A DNA stretch of 29,179 bases. It comes from an uncultured Bacteroidales bacterium. Lineage in GTDB: Bacteria > Bacteroidota > Bacteroidia > Bacteroidales > UBA932. The notes under the pieces are model-generated. The model did no database searches. It saw nothing but the letters and a program-made list of their open reading frames with translations, and was not told the DNA's origin. A program made the translations under genes and the position numbers. Of the stretch, positions 23,714-29,179 are shown one piece after another (position 1 is the first letter of the stretch; each line of letters begins with the position of its first letter). Where the stretch lies: positions 1 through 29,179 of the forward strand of contig CAMOIZ010000004.1 of NCBI GenBank assembly GCA_946616385.1. Reading direction: 5' to 3'.

Positions 23714-24861
23714 AACGCATTATCCCATTTTTAACTGTTTTAATTCTGGCGGGGTGTCAGGAGAGCATGACCCACCTGACCGACAGGGTGTTTGAACTTG
23801 CAGAGGAGCAGGTCGAACTGATGGATTCCCAGGTTCCCGACGGGCAATATGCCGCTTGTTTCCAGGGGGATTCCCTAGTCTGCGTCAGCAACACGAAATG
23901 GTGCGCCGGTTTCTTCCCGGGCACAGCATGGCTGACTTTTGAAAAGACAGGTAATCCCGCAATCGGGGAGATCGCAGCCAGACGCACGGAAGCCCTGGAA
24001 TTCCTGAAGACCCGCACCGACACCCACGATCTGGGATTCGAGATGATGTGTTCTTTCGGAAACGGCCTGCGAGTGGATGGGAACGAACATTATGCCGAAG
24101 TTCTCGACACCGCAGCACATTCCCTGATCAAGAGATTCAGTCCGACGGTAGGCGCAATAAAAAGCTGGGAAACAAAATGGAACAATTATCACTTCCCGGT
24201 GATCATCGACAATATGATGAATCTGGAGTTGCTCCTCAAGGTATGGGAAATGACAGGTGACGAGCAGCTGAAAGACATTGCAGTGACGCACGCCAACACT
24301 ACTCTTGCCAACCACTTCCGCACCGACAACAGCAGTTTCCACGTTGTGGATTACAATCCTGCAGACGGCTCGGTTCTTGCGCGGGTGACTCATCAGGGCT
24401 ACGCCGACAATTCCGCATGGGCGCGCGGTCAGGCCTGGGGCGTCTACGGTTATACGGTGATGTACCGTTTCACCCGGGATCAAGCTTATCTGGCTCAGGC
24501 AGAGAAGATTGCAGACTACATTCTTGGGCGTCTCCCCAAGGATTCGATACCCTACTGGGATTTTGACGACCCGGCGATTCCTGATGCTCCCCGCGATGCA
24601 TCGGCCGCTGCAATCACGGCAAGCGCGCTGATCGAACTCGACTCGTATCTACCCGCACGGGGATACAGGAAATCTGCCGAAAAAATCCTCCGCACTCTTG
24701 CCGGTCCGGAGTATCTCTCGAAACCTGGCGCAAACGGAGGATTCATTCTGATGCACAGCACCGGAAATAAACCGAAGGACGTCGAAATCGACGTCCCTCT
24801 CAGCTATGCCGACTACTATTTTCTTGAGGCCTTGAGCCGCTTTACTTCGTCTTGCAGGTAA
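23710..24861 (+). CDS. GH88 unsaturated glucuronyl hydrolase, lipoprotein
   Basis: The 383-residue enzyme belongs to glycoside hydrolase family 88, which removes unsaturated uronic acid from the non-reducing end of oligosaccharides made by polysaccharide lyases. The N terminus has a lipoprotein signal ending LILAGC (C16), so it is probably a surface or periplasmic lipoprotein. The two aspartates of the family fit D107 (THDLGFEM) and D167 (IIDNMMNLE), 60 residues apart as in characterised members. The conserved GYADNSAWARGQAWG stretch is present. The ATG overlaps the stop of the channel-like gene by 4 nt although the functions seem unrelated. The 3' end overlaps the convergent metallophosphatase by 20 nt. 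Heparinoid, chondroitin/hyaluronan or plant glucuronan fragments are possible substrates. Confidence 0.93.
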   Translation: MKRIIPFLTVLILAGCQESMTHLTDRVFELAEEQVELMDSQVPDGQYAACFQGDSLVCVSNTKWCAGFFPGTAWLTFEKTGNPAIGEIAARRTEALEFLKTRTDTHDLGFEMMCSFGNGLRVDGNEHYAEVLDTAAHSLIKRFSPTVGAIKSWETKWNNYHFPVIIDNMMNLELLLKVWEMTGDEQLKDIAVTHANTTLANHFRTDNSSFHVVDYNPADGSVLARVTHQGYADNSAWARGQAWGVYGYTVMYRFTRDQAYLAQAEKIADYILGRLPKDSIPYWDFDDPAIPDAPRDASAAAITASALIELDSYLPARGYRKSAEKILRTLAGPEYLSKPGANGGFILMHSTGNKPKDVEIDVPLSYADYYFLEALSRFTSSCR

Positions 24862-26026
24862 GAGTGTGAGTCTGCTTTTCGTCGGGATTGAAGGTCTTGA
24901 TGGAAATATCGCTCTTCGTAGCGGTGACCTCCATGCGCTCGCAGTCGTCGTTGATCACTACGGGGAAGTCGGCATCCGACACCTTTCCGGGCTCGTCGAC
25001 ACGCCAGTTGTGCATGTGAGCCGCGATCCAAAGACTGATATCCGCCTTGTTGAGGATGGGGATGAAGTATTTGTTGACGTTGTCGTTGCCGTGCCAACTG
25101 CCCTTTTCGGGGTAGATGTGTCCAATCACTATGCGGACATCCGCTTCCTTGCACTCCTTTGAATTCACCACCTTCTCCAGCCAGCGGGCTTCTTCCGCCA
25201 GGTATGGCTCGGAAAGCATGGTGCCGTCGTATTCGATGTCATTGTCGGGTTTGTCTTCGCAGGTGTCGAGGAAAATCACGAAGAATTTGCCGTAGGAGGC
25301 CGTCCAGTAGGGTTTTCCTTCAGGAAGGTCGGCATAGTCGAACCAGTGCTTCGTATCGATGCCGCGGAATTCATGATTGCCTCTCAGGTTGTAGAGAGCG
25401 ACCTTGCCCTTGAGGTTATCCGCGCCGGTTTTCAGGTACGTGTCGCGAATCTTCTCCTTCCATGCCAACGAACTGACCATGTCGCCGTTGAATGCCACGA
25501 AGTCGAGTTCGTCCATCTTCGCGCCTTTCATCAGGACATTCAGTATGGAATCCTTCTGGTGGATGTCGTTGTAGACATCGAAACGCAACTTGTCGTAGTC
25601 GGTCTTCAGCGTGGTGAAGGAATAAGGCTTCTTCGTGTAAACATCACTCCCCCAGGCCTTTGTGTAAGTCACATCGCCCGGGCCCTTGAACTCTTTCACG
25701 CCCTTCATCATTATGCGGTAGCGGTAGGTAGTCCCCGGCTGCAGCCCGTCGATGCGGATCTTGTGCATGTTGCTGATCACTTGATTGCCGAATCCGCGCA
25801 TGTCGTAATACTTGGTGCGGTCTTCGTTGTAGAAATGCGTGCCGTCGTCCGGTGCGACTTCCACCCAGGCGATAGCATCCATATTGGTTTCCCATACCAC
25901 CGTGAACCCGGTAGTCGTTGGATTCTGGACATAGGGCCCGCAGACAGGGCGGACCTTATCGGGGGTTTCCTGGGCTGAGGCGAGCAGCGTCAGACATAAA
26001 CCAAGCAGGCAGAGTATACGTTTCAT
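24842..26026 (-). CDS. Secreted purple-acid-phosphatase-like metallophosphoesterase
   Basis: A signal peptide (about 1-18, ending LLASA before QETP) exports the 394-residue protein. A fibronectin III-like N-terminal domain (about 27-140) precedes a calcineurin-like metallophosphoesterase domain. Metal ligands appear in order: YNDIH (D154, H156), FNGDM (D182), RGNHE (N217, H218), GHIYP (H303) and AHMHN (H337, H339). The last motif has Ala in place of the usual Gly of GHxH. The FN3-plus-phosphoesterase layout is that of bacterial purple-acid-phosphatase-like enzymes. The substrate is probably a phosphomonoester or diester in the periplasm, but it cannot be specified. It is convergent with GH88 and divergent from RNase R across a 103-nt intergenic region. 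Confidence 0.9.
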   Translation of the reverse strand: MKRILCLLGLCLTLLASAQETPDKVRPVCGPYVQNPTTTGFTVVWETNMDAIAWVEVAPDDGTHFYNEDRTKYYDMRGFGNQVISNMHKIRIDGLQPGTTYRYRIMMKGVKEFKGPGDVTYTKAWGSDVYTKKPYSFTTLKTDYDKLRFDVYNDIHQKDSILNVLMKGAKMDELDFVAFNGDMVSSLAWKEKIRDTYLKTGADNLKGKVALYNLRGNHEFRGIDTKHWFDYADLPEGKPYWTASYGKFFVIFLDTCEDKPDNDIEYDGTMLSEPYLAEEARWLEKVVNSKECKEADVRIVIGHIYPEKGSWHGNDNVNKYFIPILNKADISLWIAAHMHNWRVDEPGKVSDADFPVVINDDCERMEVTATKSDISIKTFNPDEKQTHTLTCKTK

Positions 26027-26048
26027 TTGTCAGTTTTTTTGTGATATG

Positions 26049-26056
26049 CAAATATA
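26049..26056 (-). promoter_or_regulatory. -7 promoter box for the metallophosphatase gene
   Basis: Minus-strand TATATTTG is an exact match to TAnnTTTG and lies 22 nt before the ATG at 26026. No clear -33 element is seen. With the box at 26116 it makes 26027-26129 a divergent promoter region. Confidence 0.6.
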
Positions 26057-26115
26057 GTGAAATTACAAGACACAGTAACTTGGCCGCCCGCCACAAAAAA
26101 ACCGGAAAATTGTAG

Positions 26116-26123
26116 TAAATTTG
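26116..26123 (+). promoter_or_regulatory. -7 promoter box for the RNase R operon
   Basis: TAAATTTG exactly matches TAnnTTTG. It overlaps an in-frame TTG at 26121 and ends 6 nt before the ATG at 26130. This favours the ATG as start and implies an almost leaderless mRNA. Confidence 0.6.
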
Positions 26124-26129
26124 TGCGTT

Positions 26130-28277
26130 ATGACAAAAAGCAGAAATAAGGGCGGGAATGGTTCCCGCAGCGGCCGGAAGAGTTCCGGCAGGCAGAAGAA
26201 GAGTTATCCGGTATATGAAGGTCGCGTGCAGATGACCCGCGAAGGGTTCATCTTCGTGATCGTGGACGGACAGGAGGACGACATTTATGTGAAAGCGTCC
26301 AAGACACGCAATGCGCTGGACGGCGACACCGTGAAGGTGGCGGTTACCAAGCAGAGTGCTGCAAAGGCGGCCTCGAAGGCCGGCGGAAGGGCCGAGCGCA
26401 AGCGCGAGGGCGAGGTGATAGAGATAGTGAAGCGCAGCGGCAAGCAGTTCGTGGGCATCTACCACACCATCGGGGCCCAGGCCTGGGTGCTGATGCAGAG
26501 CAAGAACATGCCATACGACATCGAGGTGGATCCCGAAGAAGGGGCCAGGCTCGGTGCCAAGCGAGGAATGAAGGTGGCGGTTGTTGTGGACCGCTGGAAT
26601 CGTGGAGATTCCTCTCCCGTCGGCCACATAGCAGACGTGCTGGGCATGCCCGGCGAGAACAATACCGAGATGCACGCCATCCTGGCGGAATTCAATCTGC
26701 CATACAAGTTCGAAAAGGAGGTGGAGGATGCAGCCGACAGCATTTCGGAAGAGATTACGGCGGCCGACCTCAAGGGCCGCAAGGACTACAGGAGCACTTT
26801 CACGTTCACGATAGATCCGGCGGATGCCAAGGACTTCGACGACGCCCTGTCGTTCAAGAAACTGGGCAACGGCAACTACGAGGTGGGCATCCACATCGCG
26901 GATGTCTCCTACTATGTGAAGCCGGGCACGGCGGTCGACAAGGAAGCCCGCGAGCGCGGCACCAGCGTTTATCTGGTAGACCGCACGGTACCTATGCTGC
27001 CCGAGAAGCTGTGCAACAAGCTGTGTTCCCTGCGTCCGCACGAAGACAAGTTGACTTATTCGGTGGTCTGCGAGATTACGCCCAAGGCCGAGATCAAGAG
27101 CCGCTGGATAGGCCGGACGGTCATCAATTCGGACTTCCGCCTGGACTACGATCAGGCGCAGGAAATCATAGAAACTGCGAAGGTTTCGGGTTCTACATCT
27201 GAAACCGTCTCGCTCCGCGAGACCCCTCCCAGCGGAGCTGGGCCCCTCCCTCTTAGCGTGCCGAGGGTGGCAGCGGTTTCAGATGTAGACCCGAACCTTC
27301 GCGAGGCGATAACCATCCTCAACGATCTGGCAGCGAAGTTGAAGGAAAAGCGCTTCAAGGCTGGGGCGGTGGATTTCGACCGCCCGGAGATGAAGGTCGA
27401 GGTCGATGAGCAAGGCCGGCCGGTGAACGTCTACCAGAAAGTGAGCAAGGAGGCCAACTGGCTGATAGAGGAGTTCATGCTCCTGGCAAACCGCACAGTG
27501 GCGGAGTTTGTCGCAACCGACGGACAGATGAACGGCGTGGCGTCGAAGAAGGCCAAGACCTTCGTCTACCGTATCCACGACGTGCCCAATACCGAAAAAC
27601 TCGAAAGCCTCAAGCGCTTTGCAAAGGGCTTCGGATACAAGATGGCGGATGCTTTAGAAGGCCGCGCCGCCGCAAAGAGCATCAACGCCCTCATGAAGCA
27701 GGCCGCCGGCAAACCCGAACTCGAAGCCTTCGAAGACATCGCCCTGCGTTCGATGGCAAAGGCCTGCTACAGCACCGACAACATCGGCCACTACGGCCTC
27801 GCGTTCGACTTCTACACGCACTTCACATCCCCTATCCGCCGCTACCCCGACACGATGGTGCACCGCCTGCTGACCCTCTACCTCGCCGGCAAGGAGAGCC
27901 AGAACAAGGGTTACTACGAGATAGAATGCCAGCATGCCTCCGAGCGCGAGGTGATCGCCGCCGATGCGGAGCGCACCAGCGTCAAATACAAACTCGTAGA
28001 GTACATGCAGGACAAGGTGGGAATGGAGTTCGACGGACGGGTTTCGGGCGTGACCGAATGGGGAATGTATGTCGAGATCGAGCCCACGAAGATAGAAGGA
28101 ATGGTGTCCCTCCGGGAGATACGTTCCGACTTTTTCGAGTTCGACGAGGAGCGCTACCGTCTGGTGGGCAAACGCACCCACAAGATATTCCGTCTTGGCG
28201 ACAAAGTCCGCATCCGCGTAAAGAACGCCAACCTGGAGCAGCGCCTTCTCGATTTTGAATTGATTGAAAACCTCTGA
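26130..28277 (+). CDS. rnr: Ribonuclease R (RNB-family 3'-5' exoribonuclease)
   Basis: The 715-residue enzyme degrades structured RNA from the 3' end. A basic Ser/Arg/Gly-rich tail (about 1-25) precedes two cold-shock-type OB regions. The RNB catalytic core has the metal-binding DPADAKDFDD at 229-238, HIADVSYYV and FTSPIRRYPD. A C-terminal S1 domain lies at about 632-712 (GRVSGVTEWGMYVEI). I chose the ATG at 26130 over the TTG at 26121 because the promoter box covers the latter. An insertion of roughly 35-42 residues, around residues 350-391 within the RNB domain, is encoded by a palindromic element and lies in what is normally a short link before NDLAAKLKEKRF. The YtxH-like gene follows after 4 nt. 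Confidence 0.95.
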   Translation: MTKSRNKGGNGSRSGRKSSGRQKKSYPVYEGRVQMTREGFIFVIVDGQEDDIYVKASKTRNALDGDTVKVAVTKQSAAKAASKAGGRAERKREGEVIEIVKRSGKQFVGIYHTIGAQAWVLMQSKNMPYDIEVDPEEGARLGAKRGMKVAVVVDRWNRGDSSPVGHIADVLGMPGENNTEMHAILAEFNLPYKFEKEVEDAADSISEEITAADLKGRKDYRSTFTFTIDPADAKDFDDALSFKKLGNGNYEVGIHIADVSYYVKPGTAVDKEARERGTSVYLVDRTVPMLPEKLCNKLCSLRPHEDKLTYSVVCEITPKAEIKSRWIGRTVINSDFRLDYDQAQEIIETAKVSGSTSETVSLRETPPSGAGPLPLSVPRVAAVSDVDPNLREAITILNDLAAKLKEKRFKAGAVDFDRPEMKVEVDEQGRPVNVYQKVSKEANWLIEEFMLLANRTVAEFVATDGQMNGVASKKAKTFVYRIHDVPNTEKLESLKRFAKGFGYKMADALEGRAAAKSINALMKQAAGKPELEAFEDIALRSMAKACYSTDNIGHYGLAFDFYTHFTSPIRRYPDTMVHRLLTLYLAGKESQNKGYYEIECQHASEREVIAADAERTSVKYKLVEYMQDKVGMEFDGRVSGVTEWGMYVEIEPTKIEGMVSLREIRSDFFEFDEERYRLVGKRTHKIFRLGDKVRIRVKNANLEQRLLDFELIENL
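27177..27302 (+). repeat. Palindromic element inserted in RNase R
   Basis: The outer arms, 27177-27206 and 27275-27302, are inverted copies over about 28 bp with only two single-base bulges. The interior has three hairpins: 27208-27222 (TCTCG/CGAGA, loop CTCCG), 27228-27242 (CCCAGC/GCTGGG) and 27248-27267 (CCCTC/GAGGG). GGGCCCCTCCCTCT and GTGCCGAGGGTGGCA are shared with the element at 13525-13660. It is read in frame through the RNB domain. Confidence 0.9.
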
Positions 28278-28281
28278 TAAT

Positions 28282-28539
28282 ATGGCAAACAACTCATTCT
28301 TCGGATTTCTGGCAGGGGCTGCGATAGGAGCCCTCGCCGCCGCATATCTGCTCTCCGACAAGGGCAAGGACGATGCCGAACGCATCAAGCAGGCCGCCGG
28401 AGACCTCGCCGAAAAGGCGAAGAACAAGGCAGGCGATCTGGCCGACAGCGCCATGGAAGCAGTATCGAAGGGCCTCGACGCACTCGAAGATGCCCTGAAC
28501 AAGAAGGACGCTCCCGCCGAAGAGCCCGAAAACGCATGA
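28282..28539 (+). CDS. YtxH-like small membrane protein
   Basis: The 85-residue product starts at ATG 28282, 4 nt after the RNase R stop. An in-frame TTG at 28264 lies inside RNase R and is less likely. One Gly/Ala-rich hydrophobic segment (FFGFLAGAAIGALAAAYLLS) precedes a charged amphipathic helix with Lys/Ala/Glu repeats (EKAKNKAGDLADSAM) and an acidic tail. This layout fits YtxH/gas-vesicle-like stress proteins of Bacteroidota. The molecular role is unknown; such proteins are often linked to envelope stress. Its TGA overlaps the next ATG by 4 nt. Confidence 0.85.
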   Translation: MANNSFFGFLAGAAIGALAAAYLLSDKGKDDAERIKQAAGDLAEKAKNKAGDLADSAMEAVSKGLDALEDALNKKDAPAEEPENA

Positions 28540-28970
28540 ACACCAGAGACTACATCGATCTCCGCATCGAACAGCTCAAACTGAAAGGGACCGACACCGC
28601 CTCGCAGGCCCTCGGCACCCTTCTCGCGTGGATACTCATCATCGCGATAGCCTTGATGGTGCTCACAGTGCTCGCCTTCGGAGGCATACTCCTTCTGGGC
28701 AAGGCCCTTGGCAACTACGCCCTCGGAGCCTTCATCGTGGGCGGCGGCCTTCTTCTGGTGCTTCTGGTGCTCTGGATCTGCCGCAAGAAAATGTTCCGCG
28801 GCACCTTCATCCGCCTGCTGAGCGACGAACGCGATGTCCGCGAACTCGAGCGTGCGCAGGAGCTCAACGCCGTGCGGCTTCATGACGCCGAATCCTCCGA
28901 CTGGTCCGGCGCCGGCAGCCTCGGCCTCCGCGCCCTCCGCATACTGCTGCGGCTTGCAGCACGCCGCTAA
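28536..28970 (+). CDS. Phage-holin-superfamily (YqjE/DUF1469-like) membrane protein
   Basis: The 144-residue protein has a short helical N terminus (YIDLRIEQLKLKG), two long hydrophobic segments at about 28-56 and 62-88 and a basic, helical C-terminal tail. This matches the Phage_holin_3_6 / YqjE-like family, which despite its name is chromosomal and often sits beside YtxH- or YqjD-like genes, as here. It is coupled to the YtxH-like gene by an ATGA overlap. No prophage genes surround it, so a lysis role is unlikely. The tandem hairpin array starts 6 nt after the stop. Confidence 0.85.
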   Translation: MNTRDYIDLRIEQLKLKGTDTASQALGTLLAWILIIAIALMVLTVLAFGGILLLGKALGNYALGAFIVGGGLLLVLLVLWICRKKMFRGTFIRLLSDERDVRELERAQELNAVRLHDAESSDWSGAGSLGLRALRILLRLAARR

Positions 28971-28975
28971 CCTCG

Positions 28976-29179
28976 ACCTTCCCCAGTATTGACAAAAAAC
29001 GGGGAAGATCAGCAAAAAAAACTAGCACCTTCCCCAATATTGGCAAAAAACGGGGAAGGTCAGCAAAAAAAACTAGCACCTTCCCCAATAATGGCAAGAA
29101 ACGGGGAAGGTCAGCAAAAAAAACTGGCACCTTCCCCAATATTGGCAAGAAACGGGGAAGGTCAACAAAGGAAGAAAAA
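28976..29179. repeat. 51-bp tandem array of hairpin units
   Basis: Four units begin at 28976, 29027, 29078 and 29129, exactly 51 bp apart, and the array reaches the window end. Each unit has ACCTTCCCC, an A-rich loop and GGGGAAGGT (9-bp stem, one mismatch in unit 1), then an A-rich spacer with CTAGC or CTGGC. On the minus strand the stem is followed by a run of T, so units could act as terminators for a minus-strand gene beyond the window. As 51 is divisible by 3, one minus frame stays open as a 17-residue repeat. Confidence 0.93.

Noticed and set aside
28536..28970. Prophage lysis gene
   Set aside because: The holin-superfamily protein sits with a YtxH-like gene after RNase R and no phage genes are nearby. 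This is the usual chromosomal setting of the family.
28864..29148. 94-codon minus-strand frame with 17-residue repeats as a protein gene
   Set aside because: It is open only because 51 is a multiple of three and it runs into the holin-like gene. The hairpin structure explains the conservation better. Kept as a repeat finding rather than as a gene.
28976..29179. CRISPR array
   Set aside because: The whole 51-bp unit is repeated, with no unique spacers, and no cas genes are present.

Overview
The window looks like chromosomal DNA of a GC-rich member of the Bacteroidota, probably order Bacteroidales. The clues are exact or near matches to the TAnnTTTG -7 promoter box of that phylum, very short leaders, few Shine-Dalgarno sequences, a GH88 lipoprotein, and a PspC / RNase R / YtxH / holin-like housekeeping repertoire. 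Genus cannot be fixed from the sequence alone. No tRNA, rRNA, CRISPR array, transposase or integrase was seen.

Layout. 1-1748: possible tail of an upstream gene, a MATE-family exporter carrying an in-frame hairpin repeat, and a small convergent PspC membrane protein. 1865-16921: eleven co-directional genes with gaps of 28 nt or less and two ATGA overlaps, almost certainly one 15 kb operon. It encodes a Sel1-repeat protein, an orphan, two TerB-like proteins (one with Sel1 repeats), a triple zinc-ribbon protein, a membrane Ser/Thr kinase with a C-terminal peptidoglycan-binding domain, a zinc-ribbon protein with four P-loop modules, a zinc-ribbon FHA protein, a PP2C phosphatase, a lipoprotein, and a membrane protein with DnaJ-type zinc fingers but no J domain. 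16896-23713: a second block. One gene faces the operon tail to tail and encodes a membrane Rossmann/RyR protein. Divergent from it run a DUF4062 protein with a degenerate STAND-like NTPase and a CASTOR/POLLUX-like predicted ion channel fused to a RyR domain. 23710-28970: a GH88 hydrolase, a convergent metallophosphatase, then RNase R, a YtxH-like protein and a YqjE/holin-like protein. 28976-29179: a 51-bp tandem array of hairpins running off the window.

How the parts may work together (inference). The kinase, PP2C phosphatase and FHA reader form a complete write-erase-read phosphorylation circuit. TerB, Sel1 and zinc-ribbon proteins are typical adaptors, and the CbbX-like ATPase is a likely remodelling engine. 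The adjoining DUF4062 protein and the two membrane Rossmann-RyR proteins resemble the sensor and effector parts of bacterial conflict or stress systems. I read the 1865-23713 region as a candidate membrane-centred stress or defence system related to Ter-associated phosphorylation modules. The whole assembly is not one I recognise as described.

A second theme is palindromic repeats inserted in frame inside genes (MATE, the FHA protein, RNase R). The FHA and RNase R copies share a three-hairpin core whose stems differ in a compensated way, and each has long outer inverted arms of unrelated sequence.
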